Of a stretch of 64,000 nucleotides of DNA, positions 32,005-40,894 are shown piece by piece (positions within the stretch are counted from its first letter, which is position 1; the number at the start of each line of letters is the position of its first letter). The stretch lies in NCBI RefSeq assembly GCF_001261775.1, contig NZ_LN868538.1, positions 868,001 to 932,000 of the forward strand. The letters run 5' to 3'. The notes beneath the pieces were generated by a model, which was not told the origin of the DNA, searched no databases, and saw only the letters and a program-made list of their open reading frames with translations. Position numbers and translations under genes: made by a program. Source of the DNA: Anaeromassilibacillus senegalensis. Its GTDB lineage: Bacteria > Bacillota > Clostridia > Oscillospirales > Acutalibacteraceae.

Positions 32005-33024
32005 TTATTTGACCTGTGATTCCAAAAAGACCAGATGCGCCACGCCGGGGATGCTCTCCCCCTGCTGGGAGGAGGTGGTAGACATCAGTGCGCCGGTCCC
32101 GAGGAACAGCACCTTTTTCAGCTCACCCGTGGAGAGCTGCCGCATCACCAGTGAATTGAGCACCGCGGCGGAACAGCCGCAGCCGGAGCCGCCCGCATGG
32201 ACGTCCTGCGCCTCGCGCTCATAGATCATCAGGCCGCAGTCGTTATGCATGGTGCTGATGTCGATGCCGCCCTTGCGCAGGATTTCCTGCATCAAGTCGC
32301 AGCCCACCCGGCCAAGGTCGCCGGTCAGGATCAGGTCGTAGTCCTCCGGCCGGGTATCCGTGTCGGACAGATAGTCCTTCAACGTCTGCGCCGCCGCCGG
32401 AGCCATTGCCGCGCCCATGTTGTTGGCGTCCTTGACGCCCAGGTCCGCGATCCGTCCGAATGTGACCGCATTCACCTTGACTTCGCCGCGTCCCGGCGCG
32501 CCCAGCACCATCGCGCCCGCCGCCGTCGCCGTCCACTGGGAAGTCGGCGTACGCTGCCCGCCGTATTCCAACGGGAAGCGGAACTGCCGCTCCGCCGAAC
32601 AGAAATGCGACGACGTGACCGCAACCGCCCGGTTTGCAATCCCCGTCTCCACAAACAGGGACGCCAGTCCCAGCGTCTGCGCCATCGTGGAACACGCGCC
32701 GTACTGTCCCAGGAACGGGATACTCATACTGCGCAGTCCAAAGGTGGAAGAAATACACTGGTTCAGCAGGTCGCCCGCCAGAATGCAGTCGACGTCCTGG
32801 CTCTCCAACGCGGCCTTTTGCAGCGCGGCTTCCACCGCCTCTTTTTGCAGCTGGCTCTCCGCTTTTTCCCAGCTCTCCTCGCCCAGCGTGTTGTCGTCGT
32901 GTACGGTGTCAAAAAATTCGCCCAGCGGGCCATCTTTTTCTTTCTTTCCCGCGATAGACGCATAGCCCAGGATGCCCGGACTTTTGTCCATCACAAGGGT
33001 ATAGCGGCCAACTCTTTTTGGCAT
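32005..33024 (-). CDS. spoVAD: Stage V sporulation protein AD
   Basis: From ATG 33024 (GGGGAGGTG six bases upstream; an in-frame GTG lies inside that site) the protein has 339 residues. It has the thiolase-like fold of SpoVAD with LAGDLLNQCISSTFG, DLILTGDLGRVGCDLM and AGGSGCGCSAAVLNSLV. SpoVAD binds dipicolinic acid and is part of the channel that loads it into the developing spore and releases it on germination. It follows spoVAC. A terminator follows immediately, so spoVAE is not at its usual place. Confidence 0.95.
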   Translation of the reverse strand: MPKRVGRYTLVMDKSPGILGYASIAGKKEKDGPLGEFFDTVHDDNTLGEESWEKAESQLQKEAVEAALQKAALESQDVDCILAGDLLNQCISSTFGLRSMSIPFLGQYGACSTMAQTLGLASLFVETGIANRAVAVTSSHFCSAERQFRFPLEYGGQRTPTSQWTATAAGAMVLGAPGRGEVKVNAVTFGRIADLGVKDANNMGAAMAPAAAQTLKDYLSDTDTRPEDYDLILTGDLGRVGCDLMQEILRKGGIDISTMHNDCGLMIYEREAQDVHAGGSGCGCSAAVLNSLVMRQLSTGELKKVLFLGTGALMSTTSSQQGESIPGVAHLVFLESQVK

Positions 33025-33045
33025 GGTGTTCACCTCCCCTGTTTT

Positions 33046-33495
33046 TCAGTATAGATTCAAGACAAATATGATCAGCCCGTAGATCACAGAAGCGCAGGTA
33101 CCATATACCAGCACCGGGCCGGCGATGGTAAACATCTTTGCGCCCAAGCCCATAATAAAGCCCTCGCTTTTAAACTCCATGGCCGGAGAGACGATTGCGT
33201 TTGCAAAGCCGGTGATCGGCACCAGCGTGCCCGCGCCCGCGTGCTTGGCCAGCCTGTCATAGACATTCAGTCCGGTCAAAATTGCGCTCAGGGCGACCAG
33301 GCTGATGGAGACAAAGGCCTTTGCCGGTTTTTCCGGCAGATCGAGCATCAGGAACAGCGTCGTCAAAAACTGTCCCAGCGTGCAGATTGCACCGCCGACT
33401 AAAAAGGCCACCACGCAGTTGCGGAACACTTTGGAGTTGGGCGACGCTTTTTGCGTCATCTGTTGATATTCCTGTTCGGTCACTTTTGTATCCAA
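33046..33495 (-). CDS. spoVAC: Stage V sporulation protein AC
   Basis: The 149-residue membrane protein begins after an N-terminal tail (SPNSKVFRNCVVAFLVGGAI) and has about five membrane helices with GFANAIVSPAMEFKSEGFIMGLG, the SpoVAC/SpoVAE signature. In Bacillus, SpoVAC is the mechanosensitive pore of the DPA channel. The start is uncertain: TTG 33495 is ten bases from AAAGGA, while GTG 33504 almost touches it. It lies 21 bases before spoVAD in one operon. Expression in the forespore is expected, and a candidate promoter lies upstream. Confidence 0.93.
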   Translation of the reverse strand: MDTKVTEQEYQQMTQKASPNSKVFRNCVVAFLVGGAICTLGQFLTTLFLMLDLPEKPAKAFVSISLVALSAILTGLNVYDRLAKHAGAGTLVPITGFANAIVSPAMEFKSEGFIMGLGAKMFTIAGPVLVYGTCASVIYGLIIFVLNLY

Positions 33496-33540
33496 ACGGT
33501 TCACATCCTTTTCTATGTTTCATTGTCTGTCTGCAACCTC

Positions 33541-33569
33541 TATTTTGCCGCGTTTCTTTGGGTTTATAC
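33541..33569 (-). promoter_or_regulatory. Candidate forespore promoter of the spoVA operon
   Basis: On the minus strand GTATA (33569-33565), 15 bases and GGCAAAATA (33549-33541) resemble a SigF/SigG-type promoter with at least one mismatch in the -10. Known spoVA operons are SigG-controlled. Confidence 0.35.
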
Positions 33570-33694
33570 AAATTTTACCGGCAACAAGTCTGTAATCCGA
33601 TTGTAAGGAAATCGAAAGCTTTTGCTAAGGAAATTGTTCCATAAGCCCCCGTAAATCCGGGTATACTACGGTTAACGAAGACCGGGAGGGTTTT

Positions 33695-34429
33695 ATGATG
33701 GAATTTTACGCAAATGAAGGCAAACAGGTTGCAATTGAAGCCAACGGCAAAACCTACCTGCGCCACGCGGTCAAGACGCATTTTATCGGTGTGGGAGAGA
33801 GCCTGCCCGCATTGGTACAGGAATATATCGAAAATCTCTATCAGCCGGGGGACATCCTTTCCATCAGCGAAAAGATCGTCTCCCTGTGCCAGGGCCGGAT
33901 TGTCTATAAGGCGGACATGCGGGTGGGGCTACTGGCACGGCTCCTGTCCCGATTCGCCACCCGCAGCACCGCGGGTGTCGGGGTGGACAGCCCCTACAAA
34001 ATGCAGTATGCCATCGACGCCTGCGGACGGGCAAAAATTTTGTACGCCTCTCTGATGGGCGGCATCGGCAAGCTGATGGGCAAGCGCGGCGTATTCTATG
34101 AGATCGCGGGCCGGGAGGTCAGCGGGCTGGACGGCTTCTATGACCATGCCTTTGAGGAATACGGCGAATTCGGCATCCAAATTCCCCAAAACACCCACGC
34201 TGTCTGCCAGGAGCTCTATGAGACACTGGGAATTTCCTGTATGGTCGTGGATGCAAACGACTACGGCGTGGAAATTCTGGGCAAGTCGGACGACCTTACC
34301 CTGCCCAACACGGAGCTGGCGCAGATCATCCGGGACAACCCCGCCAACAATTTCCGCGAGCTGACGCCGTTCGTCCTGATCCGCCCGAAAACACAGGCGG
34401 AAACGCTGCCGCCCGCGCGTACCGCCTGA
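33695..34429 (+). CDS. Coenzyme F420-0:L-glutamate ligase-like protein (CofE family)
   Basis: The 244-residue protein has IGVGESLPALVQEYI, GDILSISEKIVSLCQGRIV and the C-terminal ELTPFVLIR in an arrangement typical of F420 gamma-glutamyl ligase relatives in Firmicutes. These organisms generally do not make F420, so the real substrate is likely different; adding glutamate to another cofactor or peptide is possible (inference). GGGAGG precedes ATG 33695, with another ATG one codon later. It is monocistronic and divergent from spoVAC. Confidence 0.82.
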   Translation: MMEFYANEGKQVAIEANGKTYLRHAVKTHFIGVGESLPALVQEYIENLYQPGDILSISEKIVSLCQGRIVYKADMRVGLLARLLSRFATRSTAGVGVDSPYKMQYAIDACGRAKILYASLMGGIGKLMGKRGVFYEIAGREVSGLDGFYDHAFEEYGEFGIQIPQNTHAVCQELYETLGISCMVVDANDYGVEILGKSDDLTLPNTELAQIIRDNPANNFRELTPFVLIRPKTQAETLPPARTA

Positions 34430-34484
34430 CCTGACTTTCTAATAAAACAGAGACGTTTCTTGACTGCCCAAACCGGGCATATAA

Positions 34485-34528
34485 AAACAGGGCTCCGGAG
34501 AATGATTCTCCGGAGCCCTGTTTTTATA
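34485..34528 (+). terminator. Terminator after the CofE-like gene
   Basis: AACAGGGCTCCGGAGAA pairs with TTCTCCGGAGCCCTGTT across a short loop and is followed by TTT. Confidence 0.92.
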
Positions 34529-34655
34529 TTAAATCCCACTGCCACAGCAAGCGGGGTGATCTTTCCAGTATCTTAACCGGCACAAGCTCTACTGGCAATT
34601 AATCTGCCGGCAAAACAAAAATTGCCGTAACTCTGTTTTTACAGCAAACCAAGGC

Positions 34656-35114
34656 TTACAGACGCAGGCCCTTGATATCCTTTTTGCGGGATAGAATGAT
34701 ATTGCAGCTGAGCTTTGCAATCCCGGGCAATTGGTAGAGAAACGCCTGCAAGAACCGTTCCAGCTCTTCGCTGCTCGCGGCGACGGCATGGACGTGCAGC
34801 TTGCAGCAACCGGATACAAAGTAGATCTGGGTGACGGTATCACAATTGTCGAGCGCGTCCGCAACCGCCTGAAGCTGCGCGGGCTCCGTTTCAATCTCAA
34901 AATAGGCGGAAACGGCGCTGCCAATTTTCTGCGGGTTGATAATCGTCGTGTAGCCCTCGATGACGCCGCGTTTTTCAAGCGCATCCATTCGGGCCTTCAC
35001 CGCCACACGGGAAACGCCCACCGCCTCCCCGATGTCTGAATAGGACATGCGCGCGTTTTCCGTCAGCAGGGCAATGATTTTGCGGTCAAGCTCGTCCAGC
35101 CCTTTCAAATACAT
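34656..35114 (-). CDS. Lrp/AsnC-family transcriptional regulator
   Basis: The 152-residue protein has an N-terminal winged helix-turn-helix (LDRKIIALLTENARMSYSDI, GVSRVAVKARMDALEKRGVI) and a C-terminal RAM domain (about 70-145) that binds amino acids and forms octamers. Such proteins regulate amino-acid metabolism or export. The start follows GGAGGG. It is divergent from the MATE transporter gene (start 35387), which may be a target. Confidence 0.9.
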   Translation of the reverse strand: MYLKGLDELDRKIIALLTENARMSYSDIGEAVGVSRVAVKARMDALEKRGVIEGYTTIINPQKIGSAVSAYFEIETEPAQLQAVADALDNCDTVTQIYFVSGCCKLHVHAVAASSEELERFLQAFLYQLPGIAKLSCNIILSRKKDIKGLRL

Positions 35115-35302
35115 ACCAGCATCCCTCCGTTATTTTTTTATTACATTCAGAAAATCCTTGGATTTTCCACTTTTAAACGTAACAAAAAATCCGTTCCTAC
35201 CAACCCAATCGGAATATGCTCAGGAACCGAGAAAACACAACTATTTTTTATTTTATCGCATCTGAAGATAAAACACAAGGGCCGGCATTTCTATTTGCAA
35301 GA

Positions 35303-35331
35303 TTGACATTGCTTAAATCCTATGATAAACT
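35303..35331 (+). promoter_or_regulatory. Promoter of the MATE transporter gene
   Basis: TTGACA (35303-35308), 17 bases and TAAACT (35326-35331). Confidence 0.65.
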
Positions 35332-35386
35332 AGCCAATAGATACAAAACGCAATCTAATAATTACATAACGAAAGCAGGTGTCTGT

Positions 35387-36778
35387 ATGCGCGGCGACCT
35401 GACCAAGGGAAGCGAGGCAGGCGCGATCCTGCGGTTTTCCCTGCCGATGATGGGCGGCGCACTGCTCCAGCAGCTTTACAACGTGGTCGATACGCTGATC
35501 GTCTCCCATTTTATCGGGGCGGACGCACTGGCGGCGGTCGGTTCCTCCTATACACTGATGGTCTTTCTGACCTCTGTGGTATTGGGGCTTTGCATGGGCA
35601 GCGGCGTAATCTTTTCCATTTTCTTTGGCGCGCGCCAAACAGAGGAGCTCCGGCGCAGCCTCTTCAACGCGTTCCTTTTCGTCGCGCTGGTGAGTGCTGT
35701 GATCTTTATTCTCGCGGCCTGCGGCCTCGAGTGGATTATGGCGCTGTTACAAATTCCGGATGCAATCTGGTCGGATACCCGCGCCTACCTGCAAATCATC
35801 CTCTGGGGGATCGGTTTTACATTTCTCTACAATTTTTTTGCAGCCGCTCTGCGCAGCATCGGCAACTCGGCCCTTCCGCTGATTGCACTTGCGGCGGCGG
35901 CTCTTTTGAACGTCGCGCTCGACATTCTGTTTGTACTGCCGCTGAACATGGGTGTCGCGGGCGCGGCTTACGCGACGGTAGCCGCCCAGGCGTTGTCCGC
36001 AGCAATCGTCCTAATCTACAGCATTCTGCGGGTTCCCGCGTTCCGTCTGACGCGCGACTCCCTGCGGTTTGACAGACAATTGATGGCACGCATCGTCCAA
36101 TGCTCGGTTTTATCCAGCATTCAGCAATCGATCATGAACTTTGGCATCCTGCTGATTCAGGGGTTGGTCAACAGCTTTGGCGTGGTGGCGATGGCGGCGT
36201 TTGCCGCGGGGGTCAAAATCGATTCCTTTGCCTATCTGCCGGTACAGGAGTTCGGCAACGCGTTTTCCACCTATGCGGCGCAGAACCGCGGCGCGCACAA
36301 GGGCGAGCGAATCGCCTCGGGACTGCGCGCCTCCGTTCGGGGGATCGTCATTTTCTGTCTGGGAATCTCTTTGCTCGTCGCCGTCTTTGCAAAGCCGCTC
36401 ATGACGGTCTTTGTGTCCCCCTCTGAAACAGAAATCTTACAGATTGGCGTGCAGTATTTGCGGATCGAGGGAAGCTGCTATGCGGGGATCGGCCTGCTGT
36501 TCCTTCTCTACGGGCTCTACCGCGGACTGGAACAGGCTCAAATGTCTATCGTGCTGACGGTATTTTCTCTCGGCACCCGCGTTGCGTTTGCCTATGTGCT
36601 CGCGCCCATCCCGCAGATCGGCCTGCAGGGGATCTGGTGGGCCATTCCTATCGGCTGGCTGCTGGCGGACGTCATTGGTTTCTTCTACTACCGCTTCCGA
36701 CGGGAGCGGCTGCTCGCCCTGCCGCAAACGCCCGTTTGCAAAGAGAAACGCCTGCTGCAAAACAGCAGAACGGAATAG
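35387..36778 (+). CDS. MATE-family efflux transporter
   Basis: From ATG 35387 the protein has 463 residues and about 12 membrane segments. The N-terminus has FSLPMMGGALLQQLYNVVD and SHFIGADALAAVGSS, the NorM/DinF-type MATE signature, repeated in weaker form after residue 230 (SSIQQSIMNFGILLIQGLV). MATE proteins export cationic drugs or metabolites using a Na+ or H+ gradient. The ribosome binding site (GCAGGTG) is modest. The frame is open upstream, but the promoter at 35303 lies inside that region, which supports the later start. Confidence 0.9.
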   Translation: MRGDLTKGSEAGAILRFSLPMMGGALLQQLYNVVDTLIVSHFIGADALAAVGSSYTLMVFLTSVVLGLCMGSGVIFSIFFGARQTEELRRSLFNAFLFVALVSAVIFILAACGLEWIMALLQIPDAIWSDTRAYLQIILWGIGFTFLYNFFAAALRSIGNSALPLIALAAAALLNVALDILFVLPLNMGVAGAAYATVAAQALSAAIVLIYSILRVPAFRLTRDSLRFDRQLMARIVQCSVLSSIQQSIMNFGILLIQGLVNSFGVVAMAAFAAGVKIDSFAYLPVQEFGNAFSTYAAQNRGAHKGERIASGLRASVRGIVIFCLGISLLVAVFAKPLMTVFVSPSETEILQIGVQYLRIEGSCYAGIGLLFLLYGLYRGLEQAQMSIVLTVFSLGTRVAFAYVLAPIPQIGLQGIWWAIPIGWLLADVIGFFYYRFRRERLLALPQTPVCKEKRLLQNSRTE

Positions 36779-36799
36779 AAACCCGCTTATCACACAAAC

Positions 36800-36833
36800 A
36801 GGCCCCGGAGAAGCATTTCTCCGGGGCCTTTCT
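36800..36833. terminator. Bidirectional terminator
   Basis: AGGCCCCGGAGAA pairs with TTCTCCGGGGCCT; T-run on the plus strand. It separates the MATE gene from the phosphohexomutase gene. Confidence 0.9.
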
Positions 36834-36841
36834 ACTCTGTA

Positions 36842-38362
36842 TTACGCCAAAAACTGGTCGATTGCCTTTAAGTCGAGGCCCTTGCAGGTCTGCAAAAAGC
36901 GGTTAAGCTGCTCTGCAATTACACGGACACCGCCTGCACTGTCGCTCTCGATATTCAGCGGCATGATCGGGTCATGTACGCTCAAACGCAGCAGGAACCA
37001 GCCGTTTCCGGTCTCCCTGCCAAAGGAAACGCGGATGCCTTCGCGGTTATCCGGCGCGATGTCCCAGCCGTTCTCCTCTGCATAGCGTTCCAAATTCGCA
37101 ATGACCTGTTCACCGCAGGGACGGAACTCCTCTTCCAGAATCGGGAAACGCAGCTCCGCGGACTCCACCGGCTCTTGCAGGGTTTCCAGCATGGAGTCAA
37201 GCGTCTTGCCCTGTGCGCGCAAGCGCGCCATCTGAATGATGATCTTCGTGACCAGATAGGCGCCGTCGTCGAGGAAATAGTTTTCCCGCAGGGCCGCGTG
37301 TCCGGAGGTCTCGATGGCAAGCGGGCAGTTGATGCCCGCCTGATTCAGGCGCACCGCCTCGTTGATGACGTTCTTATACCCGCGCTTGAAGCGGTGGTGC
37401 TTACCGCCCAGCGTCTCTTCGATGTACAGCTTCAGGCCGCTGGAGGTGATCGAATCGGTCACCACCGTGCCGCCGTCGTTGCCTTCCAGCGCGATTGCGG
37501 AAGCGATCGCCACCAGGCGGTTCCGGTTGATCTCTTCGCCGCGCGCGTCCACCGCGCCGCCGCGGTCCACGTCCGTGTCAAAAATGACGCCCATATCCGC
37601 TCCGGCGTTCAGAACCGCTTTGCAGATGGACTGCATGGCTTCTTCGTTCTCCGGATTCGGGATATGGTTGGGGAACATGCCGTCCGGCTCCAGGAACTGA
37701 CTGCCGGAAACGTCCGCGCCGAGCGGAGCCAGCACATCCTGCGTATAGAAGCCGCCCGCGCCGTTGCCCGCGTCCACCACAATATGGAACCCGGCGAGCG
37801 GATGCGCATAGTCCGCCGCATTCACGCCCTTTTGAATCATTTCCCGCAGGCGCGCGGCATAGTCCGCCATATAGTTTACCGCTTTTACACTGCCCTGTCC
37901 GGCCGGCGGCACTTTGCCCTCCTGCGCATAAGCGAGGATCTGCTCAATATCCGGCCCGTCCAGCCCGCCGTCCTTTGTGAAAAATTTCAGGCCGTTCCGG
38001 TTGAACGGGTGGTGGCTGGCCGTGATCTGCACCGCGCCGTCGCACGCCAGGTCGATGGTGGTCATGAACATGGACGGCGTGGAAGCCAGCCCGCAGTCCA
38101 GCACCTGCACGCCCGCCGCGGTCAACGTCCGCGTAACGGCGGCCTGGATGCGGTCCGCGGAAATGCGGGAATCGTGGCCCACAGCGACCATCAGCTTGTC
38201 CGTTTCTTTTTTGACCGCGCCGCCCAGCCAGAGTGCAAAGCCCGCTGCCATCTTTTCAACGGCCTCATCGGTCAGGTTGATCTCCTGCCCGGCGACGCCC
38301 TCGCTGGCAACGCCGCGGATGTCCGTCCCGCTCTTAAATTGTTTCCAATATGGATTCAACAT
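36842..38362 (-). CDS. Phosphomannomutase/phosphoglucomutase
   Basis: The 506-residue protein has the four-domain alpha-D-phosphohexomutase layout: VGHDSRISADR at the N-terminus, the phosphoserine loop TASHHPFNRNGLKFF (Ser near residue 115), the Mg-binding loop DTDVDRGG (near 255), the sugar loop ETSGHAALRENYF and the C-terminal phosphate site (GIRVSF). It interconverts hexose 6- and 1-phosphates for nucleotide-sugar synthesis. Whether mannose or glucose is preferred cannot be decided. The start follows AAAGGG. It is monocistronic. Confidence 0.92.
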   Translation of the reverse strand: MLNPYWKQFKSGTDIRGVASEGVAGQEINLTDEAVEKMAAGFALWLGGAVKKETDKLMVAVGHDSRISADRIQAAVTRTLTAAGVQVLDCGLASTPSMFMTTIDLACDGAVQITASHHPFNRNGLKFFTKDGGLDGPDIEQILAYAQEGKVPPAGQGSVKAVNYMADYAARLREMIQKGVNAADYAHPLAGFHIVVDAGNGAGGFYTQDVLAPLGADVSGSQFLEPDGMFPNHIPNPENEEAMQSICKAVLNAGADMGVIFDTDVDRGGAVDARGEEINRNRLVAIASAIALEGNDGGTVVTDSITSSGLKLYIEETLGGKHHRFKRGYKNVINEAVRLNQAGINCPLAIETSGHAALRENYFLDDGAYLVTKIIIQMARLRAQGKTLDSMLETLQEPVESAELRFPILEEEFRPCGEQVIANLERYAEENGWDIAPDNREGIRVSFGRETGNGWFLLRLSVHDPIMPLNIESDSAGGVRVIAEQLNRFLQTCKGLDLKAIDQFLA

Positions 38363-38490
38363 GTTGAAACAACCCTTTCTTCCGGCACGGCAGGCGCCGC
38401 GCCTATAATCCTATTCTGGTATAACCGATATTTATGTACAAACAAGCATTCCTGCAAGTACGCACGTATTGAAGTGACGCGTTCCGTTCC

Positions 38491-38907
38491 TTAATTACCA
38501 GACTTCCAGCCGTCCCCCTTTATTTGCAGGGGTGTTCCCTCCTTCATGACTTTAAAGCCATGCTTCAGGTAGAATTCCACGTTTTTCTTTTCATCCGGGA
38601 CAATGTTTACATACAGAAACGATGCATATTCCTTCAGCAGGGTTTTCAGCAGCGTTGACGCGATCCCCCTGCCCTGATATTCAGGGTCCACCAGCAGACA
38701 GTCTACCGTCGCCTGCCAGACGCCGTCGTCCAATCCCCTGATAAGCCCCACCAGCTTTTCACCGTGCCAGGCGGAAACCACCCGATCGGAACCCTGCATG
38801 GCGGTTTTCAACTTACGCGGAAACTTTCCGGAAAACCAGCCAACCGAGCGGAACAGCCCCTCTAAATCTATTTCTTTAAAGTCCTTTATGCGCTTGTAGA
38901 CGATCAT
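38491..38907 (-). CDS. GNAT-family N-acetyltransferase
   Basis: From ATG 38907 the protein has 138 residues. The acetyl-CoA loop is VDPEYQGRGIASTLLKTLL (near residue 75), and the C-terminus EFYLKHGFKVMKEG is typical. The substrate is unknown. An in-frame ATG six codons upstream is possible, but GGGGGAAG favours 38907. Confidence 0.85.
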   Translation of the reverse strand: MIVYKRIKDFKEIDLEGLFRSVGWFSGKFPRKLKTAMQGSDRVVSAWHGEKLVGLIRGLDDGVWQATVDCLLVDPEYQGRGIASTLLKTLLKEYASFLYVNIVPDEKKNVEFYLKHGFKVMKEGTPLQIKGDGWKSGN

Positions 38908-38995
38908 CAGCTTCCCCCGTTCCATTTTCCGGCATTACATCATTCCTCACTGGTTCCAATGGCACGGAGGTACGCGCTGCGGTTTTAGCCGACTT

Positions 38996-39181
38996 TCAGC
39001 TCCATCCGTATTGGAAAATATAATATATGACATAGAGCCAGCCCAGAATCCCGTGAAAAATGGCCCATCCGATGGATTTCCATGTGACGTAACTGATCAC
39101 CATGGCCAACGCGCTTCCAAAGCCAATTCCCGTTTTGACTGTTTTTCTAACCACAGAATATTTCTTATCTTCGTACTCCAT
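38996..39181 (-). CDS. Small membrane protein, unknown
   Basis: A 61-residue frame with a strong ribosome binding site (AAAGAGGAG). A basic N-terminal tail is followed by two hydrophobic segments (GFGSALAMVISYVTW and AIFHGILGWLYVIYYIFQY). No family recognised. The interval 39182-39425 to the right shows no other gene. Confidence 0.65.
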   Translation of the reverse strand: MEYEDKKYSVVRKTVKTGIGFGSALAMVISYVTWKSIGWAIFHGILGWLYVIYYIFQYGWS

Positions 39182-39425
39182 AAATGGTTTCTCCTCTTTG
39201 TTTCAAGATCCTATCCGTTTCACAGCGTGGAACTCCCCTTTTATCTTCCGGAGTACGCCGCTTCCACCTTTGTAAAAACAACCATATGCTTTTTCCATAC
39301 AGCAGTCGAAAATAAAGACTTTCGCTTTTTTATTATACCGGATTCCAATGGAATTGTAAAAGCTTTTGGCAATCCATCCGGTATCTTTTTCCCGGCCCGG
39401 GGCAAGCTACAACAGGCGGGGTGAG

Positions 39426-40100
39426 ATGATGGAAAATATCATTACAATACGTAATATTTATAAGATTTACAACGAAGGGGACAGTGAAGTGCGCGCCCTA
39501 AACGGCATTTCCATGGATGTGGACAAAGGGGAATTCGTTGCCATCGTAGGGCAGTCCGGTTCCGGCAAATCCACACTGATGAACACGCTGGGCTGTCTGG
39601 ACGTGCCGACCGCCGGCGAATACCTGCTGGACGGCGAAAATGTGGAGGACCTTTCCGAAGACGAGCTGTCCGAAGTGCGCAATCGGAAGATCGGTTTCAT
39701 CTTCCAGGGATTCAACCTGGTGCCGGGCCTGACCGCGCTGGAAAACGTGGAACTGCCGCTCTCCTACCGCAGGATTCCGCGGGAAGAACGGCGAGAACTG
39801 GCGGAGGACGCGCTGCAGCGCGTCGGCCTCGGGCGGCGGATGCGGCACCGGCCCGGACAGATGAGCGGCGGGCAACAGCAAAGGGTGGCCATTGCGCGCG
39901 CCATCGCGGCAAGGCCACCCATTATTCTGGCGGATGAGCCGACCGGCAACCTGGACACAAAGTCGGGTTCGGCGGTCATGGAGATTCTGCACGGGCTGCA
40001 TCAGGAAGGAAAAACCATTCTTCTGATCACGCACGACGAAGCCATCGCGCGGCAGGCACAGCGCCGGATTACCATTCGCGACGGGGTCATTGTTCCGTAA
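39426..40100 (+). CDS. ABC transporter ATP-binding protein (MacB/LolD type)
   Basis: The 224-residue ATPase has Walker [19 protein letters not shown], the signature [16 protein letters not shown], Walker [15 protein letters not shown] and the H-loop ITHDEAIA. The sequence around the Q-loop ([20 protein letters not shown]) is typical of MacB/LolD-type ATPases that pair with FtsX-like permeases. No permease gene is adjacent: the next gene is on the opposite strand and overlaps this one by 14 bases. It is therefore an orphan ATPase, or its permease lies elsewhere. ATG 39429 is an equally good start. Confidence 0.9.
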   Translation: MMENIITIRNIYKIYNEGDSEVRALNGISMDVDKGEFVAIVGQSGSGKSTLMNTLGCLDVPTAGEYLLDGENVEDLSEDELSEVRNRKIGFIFQGFNLVPGLTALENVELPLSYRRIPREERRELAEDALQRVGLGRRMRHRPGQMSGGQQQRVAIARAIAARPPIILADEPTGNLDTKSGSAVMEILHGLHQEGKTILLITHDEAIARQAQRRITIRDGVIVP

Positions 40101-40737
40101 ATACCTCGTCGCGAATGGTCTGTTTATAGCGGGCAAGCAGTTCCCTGCGGTGCTTCAGGTAAAAAAAGCAATAATCGTACATCTGCGAAATCGCCTGCAT
40201 CTGTATCGCACGGCTGATGCTGCACAGGCCGCGCCGCGGCTTGAAATACAGGTACATCGGCAAAGCGCCGTTGTCGTGCGGCAGCAGGAATTCCGCACGC
40301 AGGCGGTGCGCACCCAGATGCTCATAGAAGGCAATCCGGCGTTTCTGCCGCTTGGCCAGCTCCGGATTGTTCCGGCAGATGTGTTCTACAGAGAACATCA
40401 TACCGTCAAACAGAGCACAGTCGCAATACTTGCGCCACAGGGCCATAAAAAGCTGATTGCCGTACCCGTGGGACTGGTGTTCCTTTAAAATCGCAATGTA
40501 ATCGAGCCAGAGGATATTGCTGTCCTCAATCGTATAGACCAGCGCATACCCGAGCAGCTCCCCGTCGGAATCCCGCTTGTAGAGCAGGATCTTATATTTA
40601 TCGCGGTTCAACAACTGCAAAAGAATTTTGTACTTGTACATCTCGTCCGGCGGGAACTGCTGTTCCATATCCGCATAGATGCGCGGCAGATCCTCTTGAC
40701 TGCCGAGCATAATACTCGCCGGCGTTTCGGTATTCAT
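40087..40737 (-). CDS. GNAT-family acetyltransferase-like protein
   Basis: The 216-residue protein shows ILWLDYIAILKEHQSHGYGN, the acetyl-CoA-binding part of GNAT enzymes, then RIAFYEHLGAHRL near residue 135. The C-terminal 60 residues (YYLKHRRELLARY-like) are not part of the core fold. The substrate is unknown. The gene is convergent with the ABC ATPase and overlaps it by 14 bases. Its long leader carries the tandem hairpin repeats at 40895-41441. Confidence 0.8.
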   Translation of the reverse strand: MNTETPASIMLGSQEDLPRIYADMEQQFPPDEMYKYKILLQLLNRDKYKILLYKRDSDGELLGYALVYTIEDSNILWLDYIAILKEHQSHGYGNQLFMALWRKYCDCALFDGMMFSVEHICRNNPELAKRQKRRIAFYEHLGAHRLRAEFLLPHDNGALPMYLYFKPRRGLCSISRAIQMQAISQMYDYCFFYLKHRRELLARYKQTIRDEVFTEQ

Positions 40738-40894
40738 GTTACAATTTCTCCTATCTCTCTATACATTTCGTTCGCACCCCTATCGGCGCGGAACCACAGC
40801 GGCCGCTGTGCGTCTACATGATATCATGCCCGTTTAAGAACCAGCTTCTTTATACAGCGGGAACGCCATCTGGTTCTTCCCTGCCGGCATGATG

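Noticed and set aside
36974..38494. 506-codon plus-strand frame opposite the phosphohexomutase
   Set aside because: Antisense shadow; the minus-strand protein has every active-site motif.
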